Virus record (IMG/VR): IMGVR_UViG_3300027659_000082
Location: 1-39,459 of that record
Length of the DNA stretch: 39,459 nt
Direction: 5' to 3' (one strand)
From: a virus
Shown: piece by piece, positions 12,424 through 20,159 of the stretch
Layout: the number at the start of each line of letters is the position of its first letter
How positions within the stretch are numbered: position 1 is the first letter of the stretch
Program-made: the position numbers and the translations under genes
The notes under the pieces: generated by a model
Databases searched by the model: none
What the model was told of the DNA's origin: nothing
What the model saw: only the letters and a program-made list of their open reading frames with translations

Positions 12424-12575
12424 TAGGCTACATTCTTCAGTGCACTGCGTAAGCCGTAAGCAGCTAATGCAGCTAAGAACGATTGTCCAGCCTGTTCAAA
12501 GTGCCCTTCTGAGAGTTGGAATAGAGCTAATCCCAACAATCCAGCACATGCGATATATGTTTTAAATCCAGCCAT
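12423..12575 (-). CDS. Small hydrophobic 50-aa protein (holin-like candidate)
   Basis: A short gene: ATG at 12575 with AAAGGAG 7 nt upstream, stop TAA overlapping the next start as TAATG. The product begins MAGFKTYIACAGLLGLALFQ and ends SFLAALAAYGLRSALKNVA, so two short hydrophobic stretches (about 6-20 and 31-42) flank a polar turn with SEGHFEQAGQ. This fits a small two-pass membrane protein such as a holin, and it directly follows another membrane gene in the lysis candidate cassette. No motif proves the role. Confidence 0.72.
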   Translation of the reverse strand: MAGFKTYIACAGLLGLALFQLSEGHFEQAGQSFLAALAAYGLRSALKNVA

Positions 12576-12577
12576 GT

Positions 12578-12760
12578 TTAGACTCCTTTAAGTTTTTTGA
12601 GTTCTTCTTCAACATCAATAACTTTAGCCTCTTTAGCTTTCTGCGCTAGAAGCTTTTTAACACCATCTATAATTGGGTGGTCTTTAGGGCGACAAGTCTC
12701 CCTGGCAATCCAACCACCTGCAAAACCTGCAATAGCAAACGCAATAGATATAATACTCAT
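12578..12760 (-). CDS. Small membrane protein with charged cytoplasmic helix (60 aa)
   Basis: An N-terminal transmembrane segment (MSIISIAFAIAGFAGGWIA, about 1-19) is followed by a charged helix rich in Lys and Glu (KKLLAQKAKEAKVIDVEEELKKLKGV). One-pass membrane proteins of this size are common in lysis cassettes as holins, antiholins or spanin-like factors. The ATG at 12760 has AGGAGGAG 6 nt upstream and overlaps the upstream stop as ATGA. Confidence 0.75.
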   Translation of the reverse strand: MSIISIAFAIAGFAGGWIARETCRPKDHPIIDGVKKLLAQKAKEAKVIDVEEELKKLKGV

Positions 12761-13497
12761 TCGTCACTCCTCCTAAAAAAGAATACAGCCAAGACTAGTG
12801 TAACAACGATAACAAATACCAACAGAGATCCTTGTAGGGTACCTCTGAGATCTGGATCACCCCCCTTCCGGTAGCTAGAATCTACCTTCCTTAGTGCTGT
12901 TGCCAAACCTACCGCTCCATCCGTGTAGTCGTTCTGCCTGTGCACTACTGTGCCGTCTGGAGATTGCACATAAATTGCAATATCACCATTGACTTCGTAG
13001 CCAATATTACTAACAGCCCAATGATCTTTAGGGTAGTCTTGAACTACTGTGATAAACCTAAAGTCTAAAAGTGCAGGGTCGTTCTGCAAGTCGTCACGCA
13101 CTTTCTTTCTAATAGCCTCGGAACCAATTACGGTGACTCTGATAAAATCACTATCGTCAGGTATTCCCTGAGTTCCCATAAGAAGAAGTGCACTCTCCTT
13201 AGTGATACTCCTACCGTTGTGGTAGTAGCTCTCAGGCCTACCCTTCATCTCAGATAAGTCAATACCGTAATTAGCTATCTTTTTAATAGGAAATAGCTCC
13301 AAATACGAATTTGGCACTGGCGTAGGTAGTTCGGATTCTTTAAAATCCCCACTAGCGTCTAAGCTTAGGTAGACTCGTTCAGGCACCTTATAAACACCTA
13401 CTTGCACAGAGTTGCTATAAAGTGCCACCTGACGAGGATCGTCAGTAGGCACCCAATCCCAACCTGAAATCATAAACACAGCAAATAATAAACTCAT
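12757..13497 (-). CDS. Membrane-anchored 246-aa protein, thioredoxin-like in outline
   Basis: The N-terminus (MSLLFAVFMISGWDW) looks like a signal peptide or anchor, and a C-terminal transmembrane segment (GSLLVFVIVVTLVLAVFFF, about 220-238) is followed by RRSDE. Between them a soluble domain has FIRVTVIGSEAIRKKVRDDL, then DYPKDHWAVSNIGY and DIAIYVQSPDGTVVHRQNDY, an alternation of strands and helices that recalls the thioredoxin fold without a CXXC pair. The ATG at 13497 has ATAGGAG upstream; the longer frame to 13554 would put a TTTT-rich, low-complexity start. It follows the peptidase gene by 8 nt. Role unknown; perhaps an envelope factor of lysis or adsorption. Confidence 0.65.
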   Translation of the reverse strand: MSLLFAVFMISGWDWVPTDDPRQVALYSNSVQVGVYKVPERVYLSLDASGDFKESELPTPVPNSYLELFPIKKIANYGIDLSEMKGRPESYYHNGRSITKESALLLMGTQGIPDDSDFIRVTVIGSEAIRKKVRDDLQNDPALLDFRFITVVQDYPKDHWAVSNIGYEVNGDIAIYVQSPDGTVVHRQNDYTDGAVGLATALRKVDSSYRKGGDPDLRGTLQGSLLVFVIVVTLVLAVFFFRRSDE

Positions 13498-13505
13498 AGC
13501 ATCTC

Positions 13506-14270
13506 CTATCGTGGTACTGGTGGTGGTGGTGGTGCGAGCCAAACAAAAGCCCAACCGTTAGAATCATTAGTCCATCTACTTTTAAACTCCTCAGGTGTCA
13601 TCCAGATTAGCTCGCCTGCTGTGCCGTTATTATCCCATATTGCTGCCCACTTCTCGTCTAAATGAGCCAAACATACCATGTGGGCAATTGTGCCAGAATA
13701 TCGCACTTTATCGCGCCCTGAATAGGTCACAGCTGGAAACCTACCTGTCTTGAGTGCAAGCTTAAGCAAGTCTAATTCTTTCCCTTCATATTGCACATAT
13801 TCAGGCGTGTTGATTTTCTGTACCTGAGAGTACTCTTTTAGTTGTTTGTCTACCTTGGAAGGGTACCCACCACCTGGCTTATTGGCACACCAATTGCGTA
13901 GGCCACGAACCTGCTCTAAGTTCTGCCACCTACCAGCCATCTCAATAGAAGACATAACGCACATACCTGCACCGTCCACATGAGATCCAATGTTGCTAAT
14001 GTGCTGGCTCAGTGGGTAATCAATCTGTAGTGGTGTTGATCCGTCAGGAGCAATCGAACTACCTAGTGTTATAGACTCAACTGAGCCTTCTAGGTCTTTG
14101 CCCCAAGGTCTTTTAGGCTTAGGCTCGTCTGGTTTAATTGGTATTGGTGTTGGTGGTGCAATCTTTGGCCTAAGGAGTGGCATTGGGTCAAACTTCAGGT
14201 TCCCAAAGTACACCTCATTAGCTGTTATAAGGCCTACAGCTATAATTAACATGCCGATTACCTTATTCAT
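13506..14270 (-). CDS. Membrane-anchored papain-like cysteine peptidase (C39-like), possible endolysin
   Basis: 254 aa. Residues 1-20 form a hydrophobic signal or signal-anchor segment, then a Pro-rich linker (about 38-57) leads to a peptidase domain. The likely catalytic set is C104 (GAGMCVMSSIEMAGRWQ), H197 (GTIAHMVCLAH) and N214 or D213 (AIWDNN), the order and spacing of papain/C39-like enzymes. The tail is a short PPPPPVPR. With small membrane genes on both sides it is the best lysis enzyme in the window: no lysozyme, amidase or transglycosylase was seen. A peptidase could cut peptidoglycan cross-bridges or a proteinaceous envelope. The ATG at 14270 has AGGAG upstream and overlaps the previous stop (ATGA). 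Confidence 0.62.
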   Translation of the reverse strand: MNKVIGMLIIAVGLITANEVYFGNLKFDPMPLLRPKIAPPTPIPIKPDEPKPKRPWGKDLEGSVESITLGSSIAPDGSTPLQIDYPLSQHISNIGSHVDGAGMCVMSSIEMAGRWQNLEQVRGLRNWCANKPGGGYPSKVDKQLKEYSQVQKINTPEYVQYEGKELDLLKLALKTGRFPAVTYSGRDKVRYSGTIAHMVCLAHLDEKWAAIWDNNGTAGELIWMTPEEFKSRWTNDSNGWAFVWLAPPPPPVPR

Positions 14271-14431
14271 GATGCTCTCCTGTTAGTGAGAAGGAACAAC
14301 ACAAAAAACGCAATTCCGCCCATTGTAACTCCGTCCTTAAATCCCCACCAGTATATTCTATCAATAGTCCACTTTAAGGGTAGTAAAATATCCTCTAAAA
14401 GTTCAATTGGGGGTAGATCCTGAGGTGTCAT
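14267..14431 (-). CDS. Small one-pass membrane protein (54 aa)
   Basis: A short gene: ATG at 14431 with GGAG 5 nt upstream, stop TGA overlapping the peptidase start as ATGA. The first half is polar and acidic (PQDLPPIELLEDILLPLK), then IDRIYWWGFKDGV, and residues about 37-50 are hydrophobic (TMGGIAFFVLFLLT) followed by NRRAS, a typical one-pass membrane protein with a positive cytoplasmic end. It overlaps the zinc-ribbon gene by 29 nt. Holin or antiholin of the candidate lysis cassette is plausible. Confidence 0.72.
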   Translation of the reverse strand: MTPQDLPPIELLEDILLPLKWTIDRIYWWGFKDGVTMGGIAFFVLFLLTNRRAS

Positions 14432-14786
14432 GTTCGCTCCATTTCCCTAGCGGGCACTTTTCAGTTATCCAGCTAGCTTTGATTTTTAAGAAACATCCAC
14501 AAACTCCGCATTTATCAAACTTTTTAAATTCGCAGGTATTGCAAATAGTTAGCCTGTCCGCTTGCACTTCCAATGGCACTCGAGTGCAACCTGAAAAGCT
14601 CCATTTAGCTACAGAAGAGATTAGAGAGCTAGCTTGTTCCAACATAGGTGGAACTTGTATTGGCTCGTCATTATCCCAAGCAGCCCTTACCCTTGTGTTG
14701 TGGTGGTAATGCCAACAAAGTTGGCACTGTGTGTTATCCCAAGTGCTATTAGGAATTACATTATTACATGTGCAAGGTCTTGGCAT
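14403..14786 (-). CDS. Cysteine-rich zinc-ribbon protein (DUF6171-like)
   Basis: 127 aa. Two Cys clusters: an N-terminal CTCNN...CQLCWHYHH set and a C-terminal RLTICNTCEFKKFDKCGVCGCFLKIK...CPLGKW (about residues 77-116). The latter matches, by eye, a small zinc-ribbon family found after tail-fibre genes in many phages. The function of that family is not known; metal binding is likely. The ATG at 14786 overlaps the adhesin stop as TAATG, with AGGAG 10 nt upstream. Confidence 0.7.
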   Translation of the reverse strand: MPRPCTCNNVIPNSTWDNTQCQLCWHYHHNTRVRAAWDNDEPIQVPPMLEQASSLISSVAKWSFSGCTRVPLEVQADRLTICNTCEFKKFDKCGVCGCFLKIKASWITEKCPLGKWSEHDTSGSTPN

Positions 14787-17700
14787 TAGCTACACGCTCC
14801 TACTGTAACTGTGGGGGCTGTTCCAGCACCACCATAAGCAACAGACCACAGACCAGTTAAAGAAGCTGTAACTGTTGCTCCTGATTCCGCACTATAGAAA
14901 TCTGAATAACCTTCAGAAATTGTGTACCTCGATTGCATATTGTTGTAGCCGATTTGGATTGTACCCCCAACTTTTTCCCAATATCCAGAACTAAAATACA
15001 TATTGGTTGGAGAAGATCCAGACTTATAACTGTAGGTTCCATTTACCGCTGCATTATCTGCACCAGCTACGCAGTAAGGATCAACCAAAGTAACTACACA
15101 TTGTCCCTCTGTAATTGTTGGAACGGTTCCGGTGCCATTTCCGCCGTATGAATTTTGCCATCCTGTTAATGGAAGACTTCCATAGTCACCCCCAGTGTAA
15201 TATCCTTCACCATTTGAAGTATAAAAAAACCAAGTTCCATCACCATTATAATTTATTGTTGTACCAGAGCTTCCTACTTTTACATATTGATCGCCCGAAA
15301 CATAATTATAAGTTCCGTTATACGCATCATTACCAGCACCCGAAACACAGTAAGTGCCAGTTGGTGTAGGAGTGGCATAAGTAAACAATGTGTTAGCTGC
15401 ATTAGTACCACCTGAAGTTGTAACTAACACACTTGCAGTTCCAGCAGTTTTAGCAGGTGTAGTTGCAGTGATACTCGTAGAACTTACCACAGTAACATTG
15501 GTGGCAGCAGTGCCACCTATTGTTACTGCACTAGCTCCGGTTAAATTAGTACCTGTTATAGTAACGCTAGTTCCACCCGCAGTAGAACCACTAGTAGGTG
15601 AAATACTAGTCACAGTTGGACTAGGTGTTGGTGTTGGAGTAGGTGTTGGTGTAGGTGTTACACAATACCTGTGCCATGCGTAGCTGTTCCAATACCATGC
15701 ACGACCTGCAAAGCTGTAGATGTCGTTGGTTGCGTGTGTCGTTGGGAAAAAGAATGGGCCGTTGTTTGTGTTTGCAGGTGCTAAACATGGGCTAAGTGTT
15801 GATGTTGGAGTTGGACTAGGTGTGGGTGTAGGAGTTGGTGTAGGTGTTGGGGTTGGTGTTGGTGTTGGGGTTGGTGTTGGGGTTGGTGTTGGTGTTGGTG
15901 TAGAGCTATACACTGCACCCCAAGTAATTGTAGTTTCAAACTCTCCATTAATAGGGTGTGAGTCGTAGTATGTCTGAGTAGTGTTTGGGGTTATCAAACG
16001 ATCCCCAAAAAGGAACCCATATCCTCCAGGAGCACCTTGAGTCCAAGCATTATGCATTACACTATATTGATCCCCTTCGTTTTTCATTACGACAACAGTT
16101 GGGTATGTGGTTGAGTTATAACCTAACTCCGAATATGCCAAAGTAACTGGGGAGCCGTATGAACTAGAAGAATTGTAAAATGCATCTACACTTCTGGTTA
16201 CATTAAGTTGCGGGTTGCCCCACGGTCTTATTGTAACCGTAGCACTAATAGGCACGCATAGTGGAGATGGTTGGGTATAGGTGAATAAGAAGTTGTAAAG
16301 TGCACTAGTGCCATTTGGTGTGGTAACTACCATAGCTTTAGCACCAACAGTTCCAGCAGGTGTAGTTGCCGTAATGGTGGTTGAGTTAACCACGGTAACA
16401 TTGGTTGCAGGATTGCCACCGATGGTGACAGCAGTTGCACCAGTAAAGTTAGTACCCGTGATGGTTATGCTGGTGCCACCTGCGATATTACCGCTATTCG
16501 GTGTAACATAACCTACACCGGGTGGTGGGGGTGGACACACCCCTTCTATCAATCCAAATTCTGCAAGTGGTGGTATGTTGTTGTTGTAAGGTGCGTTAGA
16601 AGTTTGGATTAAGCAACTAGAAGTAGCGTTGCTTGTCCGCATCCATTGATAGTTATTAAGCCCTGTTGCACCATATCCAATTATTTGTCTAAAAGGGTCG
16701 TTGACATTATTTACATTGGTAGTCCAGTAACCATTAGGGTAGTTTGTGCACCCTGCCTGACCAATATTTACAGTTGTAAATGTATATGTAGTATTGCCAT
16801 CTTTACAGTAGGCTGTGCTAAAATTTAAAGAAGTTGCAGTCACTTGTGCACTGCCACTTACATAGTTAGTTCGAGTGGTGGTAATGGTAGCAGTGGAAGA
16901 AGTATTAACTGCTACTCCGGTTACTGTTACCAAACCAGTGTTGGATATCGATACGGTGCCACTAGCGGTGGCGGTTCCACCATAGGTGAAGGCTCCGTTG
17001 TAGTTACTTATCTGCACGGTAAATCCTGCACCGTTTCGAGATACACTTCCAAAAGTTGGTGTGTTTGCTGAATTGTTTACCACGATTAAACCGTAATAGG
17101 TTGATCCATCCACCCCATATCCGGTTAGGTTTGGGGTTCGGAGTAACCTTGCACCAGATGCCACTTGCCAAAAGGGATTTGTTCCTACTGTAGCAGGTGC
17201 ATTTCCTAAGAATCTAACTGCGTTTAATAAATTACAATTCCCAAACGAGTATGGTCCAAGATTTGTTAAGCTAGCTGGCATTGTAATGGTAGTCAAAGCA
17301 GTACAGTCAGTAAAGCCCCATTGTGCAATTGAACTTACACTATTACCAAGGGTTACGCTAGTTAATGCATGATTAGTTGAGAATGCACTTACCCCAATTG
17401 TAGTAACTCCGTTGCCAATTGTTACGCTAGTTAATGAATAACAATATGCAAATGCTTCCATCCCAATACTAGTGACGCTATTGGGAATGGTAACGCTAAT
17501 CAAACTGCTGCAACTCCGAAACGCATTAGGGCCAATTGTTGTAAGTGATTCAGGAAAATCAGTAATATCGTAAAAATCTGAATTAATGCGTCTTAAACTT
17601 GAACAAGATGAAAATGCATTATTTCCTATAACGGAAACAGTACCGGGTATAGTTATACTGACAAGGTTGGATCTGCCGTAAAAAGCATCTTCACCTATTT

Positions 17701-17827
17701 CTTGTACCATAAGACCGCCAAGGGTACTTGGAATATCTAGCTCGGTTGCGCCTGTATCATTCCAGCCAGTTATAATACAGCCGCCATTATTATTCGCTGT
17801 CCAATGAAAATTTCCTGTTATTGGCAT
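14786..17827 (-). CDS. Modular adhesin: BspA-type LRR, Ig/TIG domains, Pro-Thr linkers, C-terminal repeats
   Basis: 1013 aa, probably virion-exposed and host-binding. Order: residues about 15-225, leucine-rich repeats of the BspA/LRR_5 type ([18 protein letters not shown] and variants, each about 23 residues); about 250-330, an Ig-like part; about 335-430, a Cys-containing part; about 440-517, an IPT/TIG domain ([19 protein letters not shown]); about 520-640, an insert; about 641-674, a (PT)n linker; about 680-720, a small Trp/Tyr-rich module; about 722-736, a second (PT)n; about 738-817, a second TIG domain nearly identical to the first; about 825-1013, two related Cys-containing modules ([14 protein letters not shown] and [14 protein letters not shown]). 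No signal peptide, as expected for a virion part. ATG at 17827 with AAGGATATTTATT upstream. TIG, LRR_5 and TP linkers are typical of surface proteins, so transfer from a bacterial adhesin is possible. Confidence 0.8.
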   Translation of the reverse strand: MPITGNFHWTANNNGGCIITGWNDTGATELDIPSTLGGLMVQEIGEDAFYGRSNLVSITIPGTVSVIGNNAFSSCSSLRRINSDFYDITDFPESLTTIGPNAFRSCSSLISVTIPNSVTSIGMEAFAYCYSLTSVTIGNGVTTIGVSAFSTNHALTSVTLGNSVSSIAQWGFTDCTALTTITMPASLTNLGPYSFGNCNLLNAVRFLGNAPATVGTNPFWQVASGARLLRTPNLTGYGVDGSTYYGLIVVNNSANTPTFGSVSRNGAGFTVQISNYNGAFTYGGTATASGTVSISNTGLVTVTGVAVNTSSTATITTTRTNYVSGSAQVTATSLNFSTAYCKDGNTTYTFTTVNIGQAGCTNYPNGYWTTNVNNVNDPFRQIIGYGATGLNNYQWMRTSNATSSCLIQTSNAPYNNNIPPLAEFGLIEGVCPPPPPGVGYVTPNSGNIAGGTSITITGTNFTGATAVTIGGNPATNVTVVNSTTITATTPAGTVGAKAMVVTTPNGTSALYNFLFTYTQPSPLCVPISATVTIRPWGNPQLNVTRSVDAFYNSSSSYGSPVTLAYSELGYNSTTYPTVVVMKNEGDQYSVMHNAWTQGAPGGYGFLFGDRLITPNTTQTYYDSHPINGEFETTITWGAVYSSTPTPTPTPTPTPTPTPTPTPTPTPTPTPSPTPTSTLSPCLAPANTNNGPFFFPTTHATNDIYSFAGRAWYWNSYAWHRYCVTPTPTPTPTPTPSPTVTSISPTSGSTAGGTSVTITGTNLTGASAVTIGGTAATNVTVVSSTSITATTPAKTAGTASVLVTTSGGTNAANTLFTYATPTPTGTYCVSGAGNDAYNGTYNYVSGDQYVKVGSSGTTINYNGDGTWFFYTSNGEGYYTGGDYGSLPLTGWQNSYGGNGTGTVPTITEGQCVVTLVDPYCVAGADNAAVNGTYSYKSGSSPTNMYFSSGYWEKVGGTIQIGYNNMQSRYTISEGYSDFYSAESGATVTASLTGLWSVAYGGAGTAPTVTVGACS
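15618..15658. repeat. Second, shorter (Pro-Thr)n tandem repeat
   Basis: Same 6-bp repeat type as 15804-15903, about 14 residues, between the Trp/Tyr-rich module and the second TIG domain. Having two copies of the linker suggests that the module between them was inserted or duplicated by repeat recombination. Confidence 0.88.
15804..15903. repeat. Tandem repeat encoding a long (Pro-Thr)n linker
   Basis: About 100 bp of 6-bp units (GGTGTT/GGGGTT/GGTGTA variants on the plus strand) encode alternating Pro and Thr on the minus strand, about 32 residues. Gain or loss of units keeps the frame, so linker length can vary by slippage. Confidence 0.9.
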
Positions 17828-17838
17828 AATAAATATCC

Positions 17839-18978
17839 TTAATTATTAAACTGCACCCAAGCTGTCTGGTAGTATGTGTACTGAACCGCATCCGTAGTGT
17901 TTACCCACCTGTCGCCTTGTTGTGGTGAAGTTGGTGCTGTTGCACCTGAAGTGAATTTAGTAGAAGCTGTAGTTTGTACTGTGTTATCTGGGAATATTAA
18001 GCTTCCGTTTGTAGCAAATGTCCAATAATTTTCGGTTGTCTGACCTTCAATAAAATTGGTAGTAACATGTGCAGCAGCATCATCTACCCAGAAACTATTA
18101 GAACCTTTGCAACTTAATAAACTTGCGTAACCATCTGGCTCACACCCTGACCTGACAATACTACTACTACTACCACCGCTAACAATTAGAACAGGGGTGC
18201 CTGTTTCGTCAGCAACCCACAATTGACGATCTGGAATATTAATTGCTATCTCAAAAGGTACAATATCCCCAACTATAGGCGGATCTCCAGCGACTATGCT
18301 CCGTCTAGGTTTAATTATGTTTGTTGGTATAAGGTTTATAGTAATTACAGCAGAAGTCATTCCCGGTGAAGAGAATGTCACTACTACCTGCGAACCACCT
18401 GAAAAGGTCAACTGTGTGAATATTACAAAGCCTGCTACACCGCTCTGTAGTGTGGTTGTTCCTGACATTGTCGCACCTTGTGCACTCGCAACAATGCTAA
18501 TTCCACTTAACGGTATGTCGTTGTCATCCACATCTTTAAATTGCACCTTGACAGGTATCTGCATCACCCTACCGAGTGTGGTTGTGGTAGGAACCGGAGT
18601 TGATGTTATTACTAGTTTAGATGCGTTGGATATTTGGAATGTGTTCGATGTCACTACATTTAGATTGGTGGTTATAAACGACAAAGACGCAGAAGATATA
18701 TCTAGTGCCGTGTTTGTGCTGTCTGGAACAATCCCAACATTGGTGAATGTTGCAACACCATCTACAAAAGTCTTTGTAAGTGTTCCTGAGAGGTTATAAC
18801 CTGTGTTACCGGGTCCTTCCGCAATTAACACCGATCCCACAAACGCAGTATCTATCGTAAAATCATTAGTTGCTGTGTCTAGGTCACCAACATGTATTAC
18901 GGGCTGAGTGCTGAGGGTTGCGTTGTACCGTGCACCTTGTGGGTGTGTAATTATCTTTAGTGTTTTAATAATTGCCAT
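17839..18978 (-). CDS. Tail-fibre-like protein with invasin/Ig-like domains (379 aa)
   Basis: Residues about 1-220 are beta-rich with Ig-like/invasin-type strands ([56 protein letters not shown]). The C-terminal part has fibre signatures: [15 protein letters not shown], which recurs in bacterial and phage repeat proteins, then [23 protein letters not shown], an end motif of many tail fibres. ATG at 18978 overlaps the upstream stop as TAATG. It lies between the two other fibre genes and the adhesin, so it is most likely part of the host-contact apparatus. Confidence 0.68.
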   Translation of the reverse strand: MAIIKTLKIITHPQGARYNATLSTQPVIHVGDLDTATNDFTIDTAFVGSVLIAEGPGNTGYNLSGTLTKTFVDGVATFTNVGIVPDSTNTALDISSASLSFITTNLNVVTSNTFQISNASKLVITSTPVPTTTTLGRVMQIPVKVQFKDVDDNDIPLSGISIVASAQGATMSGTTTLQSGVAGFVIFTQLTFSGGSQVVVTFSSPGMTSAVITINLIPTNIIKPRRSIVAGDPPIVGDIVPFEIAINIPDRQLWVADETGTPVLIVSGGSSSSIVRSGCEPDGYASLLSCKGSNSFWVDDAAAHVTTNFIEGQTTENYWTFATNGSLIFPDNTVQTTASTKFTSGATAPTSPQQGDRWVNTTDAVQYTYYQTAWVQFNN

Positions 18979-20159
18979 TAGTAGGAACCTCCATCAATTT
19001 CTAAACTAGCTATTGCGCCACTTCCAGAAGCGCCCGGTTGCCACCTGTTATTAAGAGTGTTCCAAATAAGTGCTTGACCGTCTGAAGCACCATTACGCCC
19101 TATTAAGAGTTCCAAGGTATTCATATTGTACTCCAGTGGGTAAACTGGTGTCAACACTTCTAAGTTGTCCTGTGGTCGCCATTCTAGTGCGGTTGCATCC
19201 CAACCTAAAACTTGCCTGTCTTGTGCACCAGCCTGTGCTATCCTTAATACACTTCCTGAAGGTGTGTACGACAGTGGTAGTACGGGGTTTAATGTTAGAG
19301 AACCACCAGAACCACCAGAGCCACCTGTGTAATCTTCTATGTTCTGAAAGGTGCCGCCATCACTCCACCAGCTACCGTTTGGTGCAATTTCACCATCGTA
19401 AATGTACCCTGCAAGATTGCTTGATGTGGCTGGACCAAAGCCCACCTTCACATGAATAGTTTTTCCGCTAGCGTTATAAACACAAATTTGTTTAATCACT
19501 GTCGCTATCGGGGGTGCTGATGTAGGTAGCTTGTATATTGATGTGTTAGCAGTACCTGCAATAACCTTCTGAGTTAGTGTTTCTGTAATTCCCCAAGTTG
19601 TCTGGCCTGTTATACCGTGCGACATGGTGACATGCACCTTGTCCGAACTGTTTAGAGTCTGTGTGCCTGTTGGTGCTGTTACTATGGATATTTCATCCAT
19701 ATTTTGATTGTCTAAAACTATTACAGATGGGTAGCTAAGTAGAAACGCCTCCGAGAATCTCCACACCTTCTCTGATGGTATTGCAATGTCTATTAAACAG
19801 GTATCAGTGTAGTTATCGGGGTGGTCTTTCTGACCAGCCCCTTCACCAGCTAATAATGTAAGATCTAAATAGGTGCGAATTCTAATGCTGTAAACTTGTG
19901 CGTCTATTGCATTGTTATAAAGATAAATTTCTCGTACTACACGAACTCCCTCAGGTACAGTGTCTATAAGTGTGTTGACATTGTTCTGCTGCGGGTGGCT
20001 ATAGAAAACACGCTCGTAGTTCTCCTCACCACCAGGACCTGGATACAAGTTAGAGTCCTTTACAAATTCCATCAAATGGGTGGTAGCCGTGACATTGCAG
20101 GCAACACCCTGAGATTTAACATACAGCCTAGACTTGTTACTTATTATTAGTGTTTTCAT
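18978..20159 (-). CDS. Tail-fibre-like protein (393 aa)
   Basis: The N-terminal about 275 residues form a beta-rich domain of unknown family. After a Gly-Ser hinge (TGGSGGSGGSL) the C-terminal part repeats a small module also found in the collagen-like fibre: VLGWDATALEWRPQDNLEVL and ALIWNTLNNRWQPG, each a W-containing strand pair preceded by PLSY/PLEY-type segments. ATG at 20159 overlaps the 1039-aa stop as ATGA. A short fibre or fibre adaptor is likely. No enzymatic motif was seen. Confidence 0.66.
   Translation of the reverse strand: MKTLIISNKSRLYVKSQGVACNVTATTHLMEFVKDSNLYPGPGGEENYERVFYSHPQQNNVNTLIDTVPEGVRVVREIYLYNNAIDAQVYSIRIRTYLDLTLLAGEGAGQKDHPDNYTDTCLIDIAIPSEKVWRFSEAFLLSYPSVIVLDNQNMDEISIVTAPTGTQTLNSSDKVHVTMSHGITGQTTWGITETLTQKVIAGTANTSIYKLPTSAPPIATVIKQICVYNASGKTIHVKVGFGPATSSNLAGYIYDGEIAPNGSWWSDGGTFQNIEDYTGGSGGSGGSLTLNPVLPLSYTPSGSVLRIAQAGAQDRQVLGWDATALEWRPQDNLEVLTPVYPLEYNMNTLELLIGRNGASDGQALIWNTLNNRWQPGASGSGAIASLEIDGGSY

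Noticed and set aside
13506-14270. CHAP or lysozyme endolysin
   Set aside because: The Cys-His-Asn arrangement suits papain/C39-like enzymes better; no lysozyme Glu-Asp-Thr pattern or CHAP motif was seen.
15804-15903. CRISPR array
   Set aside because: The repeats are 6 bp, contiguous, without spacers and in a coding frame.
15390-15968. Plus-strand Val-Gly-rich frames (VGVGVG)
   Set aside because: They are the antisense reading of the Pro-Thr repeat and TIG domains of the minus-strand adhesin.
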